Origin: Microcoleus sp. FACHB-DQ6
GTDB taxonomy: Bacteria > Cyanobacteriota > Cyanobacteriia > Cyanobacteriales > Microcoleaceae
Direction: 5' to 3'
Length of the DNA stretch: 60,639 nt
Assembly: GCA_014695175.1 (NCBI GenBank)
Contig: JACJNV010000386.1
Span: 1 to 60,639, forward strand
In this document: positions 1 to 9,663 of the stretch, in pieces
How the letters are laid out: the number at the start of each line of letters is the position of its first letter
Numbering within the stretch: the stretch's first letter is position 1
The notes under the pieces: model-generated
Told to the model about the DNA's origin: nothing
Seen by the model: only the letters and a program-made list of their open reading frames with translations
The model's database searches: none
Program-made: the position numbers and the translations under genes

Positions 1-231
1 CTATTTCTGGAAGATGCGACAATTCCACCCACGAATAATAGTAGCGAACAGGCGATTCGGATGAGTGTAATATTTCGCCGTGTGACTAATGGCTTCCGTT
101 CGGAATGGGGTCGGGATTTGTTTGCTGCCGTTCGTTCAGTTGTGAATACTGGCAAACGTCAGGGTTTAACTGCTTATCAATCTATTCAACAAGCTCTCTC
201 GATTGATGGCTCCCTTTTTTCCCCTAGTTGA
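1..231 (+). CDS. IS66-family transposase, C-terminal fragment (5' end outside window)
   Basis: Frame 1 is open from the first base and ends with TGA at 229-231, giving the last 76 residues of a transposase. The stretch [12 protein letters not shown] followed by [10 protein letters not shown] is the conserved end of the IS66-type catalytic domain; the glutamate of the NNxSEQ segment is expected to be the last acidic residue of the DDE triad. The remainder is a short helical tail typical of these proteins. The enzyme would cut and join the element ends. The gene is complete at its 3' end; its upstream part and the accessory tnpA/tnpB genes cannot be judged. Family assignment rests on motif recall, not alignment. 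Confidence 0.75.
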   Translation, partial: LFLEDATIPPTNNSSEQAIRMSVIFRRVTNGFRSEWGRDLFAAVRSVVNTGKRQGLTAYQSIQQALSIDGSLFSPS

Positions 232-239
232 GCAATTAC
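1..239 (+). mobile_element. Right end of an IS66-like insertion sequence
   Basis: The window opens inside a transposase gene that stops at 229-231. Eight bases later, at 239, similarity to the neighbouring AAA/WD40 gene begins abruptly: 240 onward matches 3756 onward almost base for base. The last bases before the junction read GCAATTAC, that is GTAATTGC inward from the end, and GTAA is the usual tip of IS66-type inverted repeats. The left end and the 8-bp target duplication expected for IS66 lie outside the window, so the exact boundary is an inference from the break in similarity. Confidence 0.65.
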
Positions 240-432
240 GAAATCCTTCGGCTTGCAGTCGGTGCAGGGTGCGAACGAGAAGGGAAGATTTGCCCATCTG
301 TCGGGAGTTGAGGACGTAGCAAAATTCGCCTCGTTTTAAGGCTTCATAAAGTTGGATATCTGCTTGTCGTTCGACATAGGTAGGCGCATCAGTTGTGAGG
401 CTGCCGCCAATTTGGTAAGAGTAATCTTTCAT
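240..432 (-). pseudogene. AAA-like/WD40 gene, N-terminal stub cut by the IS66-like element
   Basis: The first 64 codons are nearly identical to the start of the next gene upstream (start at 3948), including the Walker A segment NSRQMGKSS. At position 239/240 the frame runs into the insertion sequence and ends about 24 codons later on unrelated sequence. Only the nucleotide-binding loop remains, with no Walker B, ATPase core or WD40 repeats. It is the third and most downstream member of a tandem array on the minus strand, separated from the second gene by 27 bp with matching sequence on both sides. The remainder of this copy may lie beyond the left end of the IS. Confidence 0.85.
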
Positions 433-459
433 AATTGATAGTTCATGGTTTCGGATAAT

Positions 460-3400
460 TTAGCGATCGCCCACTGCATCGCACAAATGTCTATCCTCCT
501 CCTTCACATCGGCATTCGTCCGCAGATAATCTCGCACCCAGTCGCAACCATACTCCAGTAAATCGAGCTTGAGAATTTGCTCTAAATTCCACAAAATTAA
601 AGTATTATCTTCACCCCCTGAAGCAATAAAATGACCATCAGAGCTAACGGCAGTTGCTCGCACCGCTCCACTGTGCCCGATCGCGGTTTCGATTAACGTG
701 CCATCTTGATGCCAAAGCTTGACCATTTTATCCGCGCCACCCGTAACGAGCGTACTGCCGTCTGGAGTAAAGGTTAGACCGCAAACCGCTCCACCGTGAG
801 CATTAATGGTTTGCAACAGCGTACCGTCGCGCCGCCAGAGTTTTACAGTTCCGTCCGCACATCCACAGACGATCGTTTGACCGTCAGGGCTAAAATTAAC
901 CTTACAAACAACAGAGCTATGCCCAGTTAGGGAAGTTAGTAAAGTTCCGTCGCGATGCCACATTTCAACTGAATTTTCACTGCCCGCAGCGATTAATAGT
1001 TGACCGTCAGGGCTAAAAGCCACTCGTCGCGCCGTTGAACCATAGCTAGTTAGAGTCTGGCGTAATGTCCCATCCCGATGCCAAAGTTTAATCGTATTGT
1101 CTGCGCTGACGGAAGCAATTGTTTCGCCGTCCGGACTGAAGGCAACATACCAAACGAGAGCGCTATGTCCGCGTAAAGTCTGGAGTAATGTGCCATCCCG
1201 ACTCCAGAGTTTAACAGTCGTGTCGTTACTGGCTGTGGCAATTGTTTGACTGTCGGGGCTAAATGCAATGCCAAATAAAGAAGCTTCATGTCCGACGAGA
1301 ACTGTAAGTAACTTGCCATCCCGACTCCAGAGTTTCGCCGTGTAATCTAAACTGGCAGTAGCGATCGCGGAATTATCCGGGCTAATCGCCACATCCCAAA
1401 TAGCGGAACTATGGGCAGCCATTTGCTTCTGGATCGGGCTATTAAGTTTCCATACCCGGACAATTTTTTCTGTCGTTCCCGATACGAGGTAAGTATTATC
1501 GGAACTCAATGCCAAGCTCCAAACTCCACCATCAGCACCCTGAAGTGTTGTCAGTTGAGTTCCGTTAATATCCCAAAGTTTAATCGTTTTATCCAAACCG
1601 CCGGAAGCGATCGCGCTTCCATCCACACTAACGGTCAAACTGCCAATTCCGGCACTGTGCGCTTGGAGAATTTTGTAGGGTTGAGGTGCGGGCTGAGTCA
1701 GGTCGTTAACGTTCCAGAATCTGATGGTTTTGTCTTGACTGGCAGTAATTAGCGTTTGACCGTCTGGAGTAAAGACAAATTGAGAAATGCCAGCATCATG
1801 CGCCTGCCAGCTATTAATCAACGTGCCATCTCGCTGCCACAGTTTTATAGAGCGCTCTGCACTCGAAGCAAACATTTCACCGTTGGGGTTAAAGCCAATG
1901 CAACCGACAAAAGCTTCATGTCCTTGCAGCGTCCGGTAAGGTCGATCGAGAAACTCACCCGTACTATCTTGCAGCCAGAGCTTGACGGTAACATCATCGC
2001 TTCCCGATACGAGAATGCGACCGTCTGGGCTGAATCCTAGTACCTGAACCGTACCTGTGTGTGCTTTCCAATTTTGATAAGGCTCGGTGGCAAACTCGCC
2101 TGTCTCGTTGTATCCCCAAAGCTTGATAGTGCCATCTTCACCGCCACAGGCTAATTTTTGACCGTCGGGGCTAAACGTCAGTCCCCAAATGGGGCCACGA
2201 TAAGCTTCCAGTGTTTTCAGCAGAGTACCGTCTCGTCGCCAAAGTTTAATCGCCCCGTCATGACTAGCAGAGGCAATCAAGTTACTATCCGGGCTAATAG
2301 CTACTTTCCAAACTTCAGCTTGATGTCCTGACAAGCGATTGCACTCGGTTGCCCCATACACGGCTTGCCGTAAGGCGGATTCAACTTGAGTCTCGGTTTC
2401 TGGAGCGACTCCACCCCAAGCTTGCAGGCGGCGCTTGGCTTCGATCGCCTGTACGAGGGCATCTAAGCGCTGATTTGAGGAAAATAGGGCATCAGAGGTT
2501 TTAGCGATCGCTTTAATTTCATTGAGTCGCGATTCTTGCAAGGCAGTGACGACTGCACCTAAGAACATTTGTTGCAGTCGAATTGCTTGTTTTTCTTGCT
2601 CCAATCGCGCTTCCACTTCCTTAGCCCGTTCTGCTTCCAAGCGGATTTCTACTTCTTTTCTGTCAAATTCTTGACTGGCTGCTAAAAATTGATAGTCTAG
2701 ATCGCTCAAGCTTTTTCCCTGCGCCCACATTTGAGCATCTTTCAGGGCTTGCCCGCGTAAAAGCCGCGACTCATCCTCTTGTCTCGAAGCAATCCAAGCA
2801 TCGAAGGTTTGGGAGTAAGGGCGCAGTTGCCCTAATTGTTTCTCTACCCATTTAAGATTAAATACTTCTCGATAAATTCGGTTTTTTACCTGCAAGTAAC
2901 CTTCGTGTTTTACTACTAAACCCGATAGCAACAATTCAATTTGTTCGCTGCTGTCATCGTTTACTACTGCTACGCCTTGTAAGATTTGCTGATAAATGCC
3001 GAGTAATCTTCCGGCGCGTTGAGAATTGCGTAAAATGCGATCGCGGATCGTCTTTAAATGCTCCGGCTCATCTTGCGATTCCCAGTTGTGGATAATATGC
3101 CTTTTTACTACCGATTCGACAAAAAATCCTTCGGTTCCCGGTGGTATTGTTAAATTGCTGCTGTGAGATTCTTTAGCAGTTCTTACCACCAATACACATA
3201 GTTTTTGGGTCAGAAATGGTTGTCCCGCCGTCCAAGCTAATATTTCTTTGATAACTGCTTGCGGATTATTTATTACATTTTCTAATCCTTTCGCTAATGG
3301 TTGGGCTTCCGCTAAATTAATTCCTAGCAAATCTATCGCTCGTCCGATATTAAAAGGTGTCCGATTTTTATCAGCTATTAAATCGCTGGGTGCAGCTACT

Positions 3401-3948
3401 CCGAAAATGGCGAAGGTAATTCGGTTGTATTCTGGATTAAGGGCTCGTTGGTTGTAACAATAACGAATCAAGGCGAAAAAGTCATCGACGGGAAAATCTA
3501 AGCTTAAAATACTGTCAATCTCATCGACAAATATAAAAATTCGCTCGTTAGGAAACCTCGCTAATAATACCTCTTCAATAAAGTGACTCAATCTTTGCAG
3601 GAGAGAAACTTCTTCTTGTTCTTGCCACCAGGTTTTTAAGTTAAGTTGCCCTAAGAGATTGAAACTGCGCCACAAATCCCCAACAATTCCTTTATACCAC
3701 TGTAAAGGAGTAATGTTTTCGCTACCGATGCGGGTCATGTCGATCGCGCTGCATAGAAATCCTTCGGCTTGCAGTCGGTGCAGGGTGCGAACGAGAAGGG
3801 AAGATTTGCCCATCTGTCGGGAGTTGAGGACGTAGCAAAATTCGCCTTCTTTTAAGGCTTCATAAAGTTGGATATCTGCTTGTCGTTCGACATAGGTAGG
3901 CGCATCAGTTGTGAGACTACCACCAATTTGGTAAGAGTAATCTTTCAT
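460..3948 (-). CDS. AAA-like ATPase with 14 WD40 repeats
   Basis: This 1162-residue protein starts with an AAA-like (AAA_35-type) module: Walker [10 protein letters not shown] around residues 42-50 and Walker B-like IFIFVDEID around 137-145. A charged coiled-coil linker follows (about 430-480). From about residue 536 to 1120 come 14 WD40 repeats, recognisable by SPDG...S.D.TIKLW, enough for two seven-bladed propellers. It ends in a [11 protein letters not shown] tail found in many cyanobacterial WD40 giants. Unlike its upstream paralogue it shows no clear membrane helix. Architecture resembles STAND/NLR-like switches, in which the propeller senses a ligand and ATP drives assembly, but no effector domain is visible, so the function is unknown. 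It sits 27 bp after the stop of its paralogue, so the two are probably co-transcribed. Confidence 0.88.
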   Translation of the reverse strand: MKDYSYQIGGSLTTDAPTYVERQADIQLYEALKEGEFCYVLNSRQMGKSSLLVRTLHRLQAEGFLCSAIDMTRIGSENITPLQWYKGIVGDLWRSFNLLGQLNLKTWWQEQEEVSLLQRLSHFIEEVLLARFPNERIFIFVDEIDSILSLDFPVDDFFALIRYCYNQRALNPEYNRITFAIFGVAAPSDLIADKNRTPFNIGRAIDLLGINLAEAQPLAKGLENVINNPQAVIKEILAWTAGQPFLTQKLCVLVVRTAKESHSSNLTIPPGTEGFFVESVVKRHIIHNWESQDEPEHLKTIRDRILRNSQRAGRLLGIYQQILQGVAVVNDDSSEQIELLLSGLVVKHEGYLQVKNRIYREVFNLKWVEKQLGQLRPYSQTFDAWIASRQEDESRLLRGQALKDAQMWAQGKSLSDLDYQFLAASQEFDRKEVEIRLEAERAKEVEARLEQEKQAIRLQQMFLGAVVTALQESRLNEIKAIAKTSDALFSSNQRLDALVQAIEAKRRLQAWGGVAPETETQVESALRQAVYGATECNRLSGHQAEVWKVAISPDSNLIASASHDGAIKLWRRDGTLLKTLEAYRGPIWGLTFSPDGQKLACGGEDGTIKLWGYNETGEFATEPYQNWKAHTGTVQVLGFSPDGRILVSGSDDVTVKLWLQDSTGEFLDRPYRTLQGHEAFVGCIGFNPNGEMFASSAERSIKLWQRDGTLINSWQAHDAGISQFVFTPDGQTLITASQDKTIRFWNVNDLTQPAPQPYKILQAHSAGIGSLTVSVDGSAIASGGLDKTIKLWDINGTQLTTLQGADGGVWSLALSSDNTYLVSGTTEKIVRVWKLNSPIQKQMAAHSSAIWDVAISPDNSAIATASLDYTAKLWSRDGKLLTVLVGHEASLFGIAFSPDSQTIATASNDTTVKLWSRDGTLLQTLRGHSALVWYVAFSPDGETIASVSADNTIKLWHRDGTLRQTLTSYGSTARRVAFSPDGQLLIAAGSENSVEMWHRDGTLLTSLTGHSSVVCKVNFSPDGQTIVCGCADGTVKLWRRDGTLLQTINAHGGAVCGLTFTPDGSTLVTGGADKMVKLWHQDGTLIETAIGHSGAVRATAVSSDGHFIASGGEDNTLILWNLEQILKLDLLEYGCDWVRDYLRTNADVKEEDRHLCDAVGDR

Positions 3949-3975
3949 AATTGATAGTTCATGGTTGCGGATAAT

Positions 3976-6900
3976 TTAACCTTCGCCCACTGCATCGCAC
4001 AGATGCCTGTCCTCCTCCTTCACTTCGGCATTTGTCCGCAGATACTCTCGTACCCAATCGCAACCCGCTGCTACTACCTTATCCAACTCTACAGACTGCT
4101 CTAAATTCCACAAAATTACCGTTTTGTCCTCAGAAGCTGAGGCAAGAGTTTTGCCGTCAGGAGCAAACGCTAATCCCGTAACCCCAGCACTATGTCCAAT
4201 TAGATTTGTTAGCAATTTACCGTCAGGATTCCAGAGTTTAATTATCCCATCAGTACTCCCCGTAGCGATTGTCTGGCTGTCAGGGCTAAACGCTACACTC
4301 CAAATCCCAGAATCATGTCCCTTGAGATTATGCAGTAACTTTCCGTCACGACTCCAAAGTTTAACCATCCTGTCGTCACTCACCGAAGCAATCAATTCGC
4401 CATTAGGACTGAAAGCTACGCCAATAACTGCACTATTATGACCTTGAAGAGTCTTGAATAAGCTACCCTGCCCCTTTGGGGCGGGTGTGGGGTGTGGGGT
4501 TGCAGGTTTCGGGGAAGGCAAACGCCAAAGCTTTACTGTTTTGTCGCCACTGCTCGATACAAGTGTCGAACCATCAGGACTAAAAGCAACCCCCCAAGTC
4601 CCAGCCGTGTGCCCTCTAAAAGTAGCGATTTCGGTGCCGTTGATGCGCCAAAGTTTGATTGTGCGATCGCTACTCGAAGATGCAATCATATTACCGTCCG
4701 GACTAAAAGCGACTTTCCTAATCTGAGCCTGATGCCCTTTGAAACTATGAAGCAATGTACCGTTCGGACTCCAAAGCTTGATTGATTGGTCTATACCAAC
4801 AGTAGCGATCGTTTTACCATCTGGAGCGATTGCAACTGAGCTAAACCGAGGGCTTGGTACTTTTAAGCGCCTATAGCTAATCGGGTCCTTGCGCCAGAGG
4901 ACAGTCTCCTTCAGACTCAATGAAGCCACTAACTGTCCATCGGGGCTAAAAGCTACTCCCCAAACTCCAGTCGTATGTCCCCGCAGAATTGTCAGCAACC
5001 GACTGCGTAATTTCCAGGCTTTGACAGTGCCATCCCAAGATGCAGAGAACAGGGTGTCGCCGTTGGGGCCAAATTTAATATCTTTAATACTACTGTCATG
5101 GGCTTTAATGGCATTCAAAGCAGTACCGTCCTTGCTCCAGAATTTGAGCATCTTGTCGTCAGAAGCAGAGACGAGGATCTGCCCATTCGGGCTGAAAGCT
5201 AATGCGTCAATTCCAGCATCGTGTGCGGTGAAAGTCTTTAACAAACTGCCGTCACGCTGCCACAGTTGCAGCTTGCCGTCTCCATTACCGATTGCCAGGG
5301 TTTTGCCGTCAGGACTAAAGGCAATTGAGAAAACACGAGATTGAAGATCTGAAAGTGTTTTCAGCAATGTGCCATCGGACTGCCAGAATTTTACAGTGCC
5401 GTTGTCAGAACTCGAGACAATCAACTCTCCATCGGGGCTAAAAACGACTTCCGTAACGATCGCGCCATGCCCTGTCAAGGTCTTTAGCAATGTACCATCT
5501 TTTCGCCAGAGTTTTAGCGTACCGTCCCCACTGGCGGCAACGATTAGTTCTCCGTCAGGACTAAAATTTACTTTCTGAGCTGGAGCTTTAAACCCTTTCA
5601 AAGTTTTCAGCACCGGAGCTTTAGTGAGGATGCCGTCACGCCGCCAGAGTTTAACAGTTGTATCTCCGCTTGCTGAAGCAATGAGCTGATTGTTGGGGCT
5701 GATGTCTACTCCTAGAACTGGGCCTTGATGTCCTTTGAGAGTGCCCAGCAACCTGCCATCGCGCTGCCAAATTTTGACGCCCTCTTCGATTGTTGCCGCA
5801 GCAATAATCTCGCCATCAGAACTGACATCTAATCCGTTATTTACGGAAGCGTAAGCCGAAAAGCGGTTAGATTCAACAGCTCCATAAATTGACCGTCGCA
5901 AAGCTAACTCCACCATTGTTTCTGTCTGCGGATCGGTTGACGCCAGGTGTTTGAGTTCTTTTCTGGCCTTAAGCGCTTCAATTAAAGCATCTAACCTTTT
6001 GTCTAAGGCAAAGAGGGCTTCCGAATATCTAGCCCTGCCTTGAATTTTTTCTATTTCCTCATTGCGTTGGCTGACGAGGGCTTTTTGGTACTGGGAAAAA
6101 GCGAAAATTCCGGCTGCGATCGCGTTTACTAGAGCAAAGGAAAGTGCCGCAATCCAATATTTTTGGCGTTGGGCATTTTTTCTCTTGAGTGATAGCCGAG
6201 CTTCTACTTCTTTAAGACGTTCGGCTTCCAAAAATAATTGCAATTCTTGTCGGTCTACTTCTTGGCTAGCCGCTAAAAACTGATAGTCCAAATCGCTTAA
6301 ACTTTTGCCCTGTGCCCAAGCTTGAGCGTCTTTCAAAGCTTGTCCTCGCAACAGTCGGGAAGAATCTGTTTGTTTGGCTGCAATCCAACTTTCAAAAGTT
6401 TGGGAGTAGGGACGTAGTTTCCCTAATTGTTTTTCTACCCATTCGAGGTTAAAAACTTCTGCATAAATGCGGTTTTTAACTTTAAGTAATCCTGCTTTTT
6501 TTTCTACTAATCCAGATAGCACCAGTTCGATTTGTTCGCGGCTGTCGTCGGCACAGATCCCTCCTGCCCCCATTATTAAGGGAGGTTCTGAGTGTCCCCC
6601 CCCTTGATAATGGGGGGTTAGGGGGGGTTCTGAGTGTCCCCCCCCTTGATAAGGGGGGGTTAGGGGGGGTTCTGATTGTAAAATTTGCTGATAAATGCCT
6701 AGCAATCTTCCGGCGCGTTGTTCGTCACGGAGGATGCGATCGGCTATGGTTTTTAAATGCTCCGGTTCGTCCTGCGATTCCCATTTATCGATGATGCGCG
6801 ATCTCACCAAACTATCGACCCAAAATGCCTCTGTTCCCGGAGGAATATTTACTAATCCGCCCACCGTCTCAAGGCTAGCTTTGTACGCCAAATAGCAAAT

Positions 6901-7647
6901 TTTATGCGTGAGGAAGGGCTGTCCACAAGTCCAAGCTAATATTTGTTTGAGAACGGCATCAGGATTACTGACAACCGTCTCTAATCCTTTAACTAATAGT
7001 TGAGCTTCCTGCAGTTCAAAACCCCGCAAATCTATAGCACGACCGATATTAAAAGGAGTTCGCTTTTTGTCAGCAATTAAATCGCTCGGCGTAGCTACTC
7101 CAAAGATTGCAAAACTAATGCGGTTATACTCGGGATTAATCGCTCGCTGATTGTAGCAAAACCTAATCAGGGCAAAAAAATCATCCACAGCGAAATCTAA
7201 ACTGAGAATGCTATCGATTTCATCGATGAATATAAAGATCCGCTCTTGGGGAAACTTAACCAGTAAAATATCTTCTATAAAATGACTCAATCTTTGCAGA
7301 AACGAAACCTCTTCTGAGTCGCGCCACCAGGTTTTTAAATTAACTTGCCCTAAAAGATTGAAGCCGCGCCACAACTCGGCGACCATTCCTTTATACCACT
7401 GTAAAGAGGTAATATTTTCGCTGCCGATGCGGGTCATGTCGATCGTACTGCATTGAAAACCTTCTGCTTGCAGTCGGTGCAGGGTGCGAACGAGAAGGGA
7501 AGATTTGCCCATCTGTCGGGAGTTGAGGACGTAGCAAAACTCGCCGAGTTTTAAGGCTTCATAAAGTTCGATATCTGCTTGTCGTTGGACATAGGTAGGC
7601 GCATCACTGGCGAGACTGCCACCAATTTGGTATGTAACCTTGGTCAT
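3976..7647 (-). CDS. AAA-like ATPase with membrane helix and 14 WD40 repeats
   Basis: This is a 1223-residue paralogue of the gene at 460-3948. Walker [10 protein letters not shown] lies at residues 42-50 and IFIFIDEID near 137-145. A hydrophobic helix ([18 protein letters not shown], about 500-520) precedes the propellers, so the WD40 part may be membrane-anchored. I count 14 WD40 repeats from about residue 596 to 1180, then the [11 protein letters not shown] tail. Residues about 324-360 contain [13 protein letters not shown]-like repeats absent from the paralogue; at the DNA level this is a G/C-run repeat that entered in frame (6567-6675). First gene of the tandem array; about 115 bp separate it from the ATPase gene upstream. 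Role unknown; a signalling or conflict switch is a guess from architecture. Confidence 0.88.
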   Translation of the reverse strand: MTKVTYQIGGSLASDAPTYVQRQADIELYEALKLGEFCYVLNSRQMGKSSLLVRTLHRLQAEGFQCSTIDMTRIGSENITSLQWYKGMVAELWRGFNLLGQVNLKTWWRDSEEVSFLQRLSHFIEDILLVKFPQERIFIFIDEIDSILSLDFAVDDFFALIRFCYNQRAINPEYNRISFAIFGVATPSDLIADKKRTPFNIGRAIDLRGFELQEAQLLVKGLETVVSNPDAVLKQILAWTCGQPFLTHKICYLAYKASLETVGGLVNIPPGTEAFWVDSLVRSRIIDKWESQDEPEHLKTIADRILRDEQRAGRLLGIYQQILQSEPPLTPPYQGGGHSEPPLTPHYQGGGHSEPPLIMGAGGICADDSREQIELVLSGLVEKKAGLLKVKNRIYAEVFNLEWVEKQLGKLRPYSQTFESWIAAKQTDSSRLLRGQALKDAQAWAQGKSLSDLDYQFLAASQEVDRQELQLFLEAERLKEVEARLSLKRKNAQRQKYWIAALSFALVNAIAAGIFAFSQYQKALVSQRNEEIEKIQGRARYSEALFALDKRLDALIEALKARKELKHLASTDPQTETMVELALRRSIYGAVESNRFSAYASVNNGLDVSSDGEIIAAATIEEGVKIWQRDGRLLGTLKGHQGPVLGVDISPNNQLIASASGDTTVKLWRRDGILTKAPVLKTLKGFKAPAQKVNFSPDGELIVAASGDGTLKLWRKDGTLLKTLTGHGAIVTEVVFSPDGELIVSSSDNGTVKFWQSDGTLLKTLSDLQSRVFSIAFSPDGKTLAIGNGDGKLQLWQRDGSLLKTFTAHDAGIDALAFSPNGQILVSASDDKMLKFWSKDGTALNAIKAHDSSIKDIKFGPNGDTLFSASWDGTVKAWKLRSRLLTILRGHTTGVWGVAFSPDGQLVASLSLKETVLWRKDPISYRRLKVPSPRFSSVAIAPDGKTIATVGIDQSIKLWSPNGTLLHSFKGHQAQIRKVAFSPDGNMIASSSSDRTIKLWRINGTEIATFRGHTAGTWGVAFSPDGSTLVSSSGDKTVKLWRLPSPKPATPHPTPAPKGQGSLFKTLQGHNSAVIGVAFSPNGELIASVSDDRMVKLWSRDGKLLHNLKGHDSGIWSVAFSPDSQTIATGSTDGIIKLWNPDGKLLTNLIGHSAGVTGLAFAPDGKTLASASEDKTVILWNLEQSVELDKVVAAGCDWVREYLRTNAEVKEEDRHLCDAVGEG
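6567..6675. repeat. Interspersed G/C-run repeat inserted in frame in an AAA/WD40 gene
   Basis: Two good copies and one decayed copy of a unit of about 40 bp lie in tandem: a run of C, TTGATAA, then two runs of G separated by TTA, then TTCTGA. On the coding (minus) strand this gives the peptide [12 protein letters not shown]. The paralogous gene joins the flanking codons directly, which shows insertion into this copy rather than loss from the other. Similar peptides appear in many cyanobacterial proteins as translated interspersed repeats. Confidence 0.85.
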
Positions 7648-7762
7648 GCCGTTTATGAATTAATTTAAATGTAAGTATTTATTGAGTTTATTGAGAGGTG
7701 AGGATGTGGTGACATCGCTTCCTTCTCAAATAATTTACGCAAATAAACTCTCAAAACTCGAT

Positions 7763-9085
7763 CTAAATAAAGTTGTGCGAAGCGAAATATAGGCGATACA
7801 ACTCACAGCTCAGCGTACAGCGGTTATTATCGATATGAATTAGCCCCATACTAACTAACTTAGAAGCTACTATCGGATCTAATTCCACTCCGCGTTCCGA
7901 TTTTACCACTTGTTTAAGTGCAACCGCAAGTTCGGGATACTCTTGGAATGTCACCCAAAAACTCCGCAAGTAATCTTTATAAATTCCCGCTATGGTGGGA
8001 GCTTCTTGTAGTAGCCGATCTAGCGTTAAACTGTTTTGACATAGGTGGTAAAGAGCGAGCCGCACTAGATAAGGATGTCCCCCCACCATTGCCATGAGTC
8101 GATCGGCATCGGGGCTATCTGTCCAATCCAGTCCGTGACGCTGGGCTAAAGCAAGTATCTGCTCTTCTGTAAAATAGGGCAATTGCAGCGGTAAACCGAC
8201 ATTAAAGGGCGATTCGGTGAGCTTTAAAGGAATATAAATTTCTGTGGAGTGAAGAACGATTACCCGCAGTTTTTCCAGGGTTTTTATCCGCTTTGCTTCT
8301 TCATGCCAGCTTCGCAGCAGCGGCAAAAATTCTCTGGCAATTTTTGGATACTCAAAAATCCTATTGACTTCATTTAAAGCTAAGACAAGCGGACTATTTA
8401 TTTGGTCTAAAACATATTGCTGTAAATAGATAGCACAGCTTACTTTGCTACCCATGTCTTCATCCCAATAATCCTCTAATAGAGGTGGCAATTCTAGGTG
8501 ACGGCTGATGTTGGCACAAAACCACCGTAAAAATTTATCGAGGTTGTCTAAAACAGCTTCCTCGGCTTGCTGAAAATCTAAACTTACAGTTCGGCACCCA
8601 AGAGAATTAGCGCGATCTAAAATCCGTAGCAGGAGAGAACTTTTTCCCATCTTCCTGGGAGCTTTAATCCGCAGAACACTTCCAGGTTTGGCAATTTCTC
8701 GATAGGCGAGTTCTTCTATTAGCGGGTGATGGATATAAAATGGGGAACCGATGGGTACTGGAGAGCCGGGATATTCTAAAGGTGTTGCTAGGCATTGGCT
8801 GCGGGTGAATTCTTCAATCAATTCTCGTTCGTCTGGGGTCAGGGAACGCGATTCTACTGAGGAGCGAAAATTAGATTTGCTAATAGGTGTCTGCAAGATT
8901 TCAGAGAGAGATTGCCACAAGGACGAGGCGATGTTTCTCAGGTAATGCTCTCCGTAATGAGAGGTAGAGGCGATGCTTGTATAAGTCTTTCCTTCCCAAA
9001 CTTGGCGGAGTATGATTTCTTGTACGGGATATAAATCTTTTTGCGATCGCACACGAGTTAGCTGTAGTACCTCATCTATCGTCAT
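7763..9085 (-). CDS. AAA-like ATPase with N-terminal helix-turn-helix (vMAP-type)
   Basis: The N-terminal 65 residues (MTIDEVLQL...RQVWEGKTYTSIA...YLRNIASSLW) look like the helix-turn-helix domain at the N-terminus of many cyanobacterial AAA-like proteins, described in vWA-MoxR-associated systems. An AAA-like domain follows with Walker A PRKMGKSS (lysine 148) and a LALNEVNRIF segment that replaces the usual DE-type Walker B with NE. I place the start at 9085 because the family starts with this MTIDE-type sequence; the frame is open to 9223, adding 46 residues that look non-conserved. It precedes the tandem AAA/WD40 genes by 115 bp on the same strand, so it may belong to the same system. Substrate and output are unknown. 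Confidence 0.75.
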   Translation of the reverse strand: MTIDEVLQLTRVRSQKDLYPVQEIILRQVWEGKTYTSIASTSHYGEHYLRNIASSLWQSLSEILQTPISKSNFRSSVESRSLTPDERELIEEFTRSQCLATPLEYPGSPVPIGSPFYIHHPLIEELAYREIAKPGSVLRIKAPRKMGKSSLLLRILDRANSLGCRTVSLDFQQAEEAVLDNLDKFLRWFCANISRHLELPPLLEDYWDEDMGSKVSCAIYLQQYVLDQINSPLVLALNEVNRIFEYPKIAREFLPLLRSWHEEAKRIKTLEKLRVIVLHSTEIYIPLKLTESPFNVGLPLQLPYFTEEQILALAQRHGLDWTDSPDADRLMAMVGGHPYLVRLALYHLCQNSLTLDRLLQEAPTIAGIYKDYLRSFWVTFQEYPELAVALKQVVKSERGVELDPIVASKLVSMGLIHIDNNRCTLSCELYRLYFASHNFI

Positions 9086-9663
9086 AACCGGCAATAACCA
9101 TATAAGTGTATCGTTGATATTATCACTTATGATTGACTGTAAAGCTGATCGCCTATTGGATTGCGACACGATTCTGTCGCGACATTTCTCAGGGACTAAC
9201 TGGTAAAATCTGTTAAATCTCACCGCAGCGCACCAATATCAATAAAAGATTCATGGGTCACTGAGCGCTCTAACCCAATTTCAAGAGCTGCTAGCGGGGT
9301 TTTTCAGGTAGCAGTGTTCAGTTTTTCTCGCTCGTTTGCCAAAATGTCATGCAGGTGTCACATTTGGTCGTGAAAGTACAATTTAAAGATGTGACACTTG
9401 AGATTGCTAAAGTTTAGTTAATTTATGCTAATTTAATTAAAGCTATTTTCAGGTCGCTGTATCTCCTCATCACAAGTGCGTTGACATGGCTAAAGTTTAG
9501 TTAATTAATGCTAATTTAATTAAAGCTATTTTCAGGTATCTGCATCTCCAGATCGCAAGTGTTAAGCACACAACCCTAATTCTTCTTTTTGTGGAAGCAG
9601 GTTTTTTAACCATACTGTCATCCGTCAAAAGCATCTTATAAAATAAGAGGATTGATACCGCAA
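9086..9663. other. Divergent intergenic region with inverted and direct repeats
   Basis: This stretch separates the minus-strand ATPase genes from the plus-strand sensor kinases. It holds a 9-bp inverted repeat GTGTCACAT (9355-9363) / ATGTGACAC (9389-9397) and, closer to the kinase, a pair of long direct repeats (listed separately). AAGAGG at 9645-9650 is a plausible ribosome binding site for the kinase. No convincing reading frame was seen apart from the 46 codons that could extend the ATPase at its 5' end. Confidence 0.6.
9406..9560. repeat. Pair of about 73-bp direct repeats, 83-bp period
   Basis: The sequence starting GCTAAAGTTTAGTTAATT at 9406 recurs at 9489. Both copies continue through TGCTAATTTAATTAAAGC and TATTTTCAGGT with few changes. 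The copies end about 100 bp before the start of the ethylene-receptor-like kinase, so they could carry regulator sites or a duplicated promoter; this is inference. Confidence 0.9.

Noticed and set aside
1411-2040. Long plus-strand frames opposite the WD40 repeats
   Set aside because: They are mirror frames of the repeated WD40 codons on the minus strand; no ribosome site or recognisable protein family.
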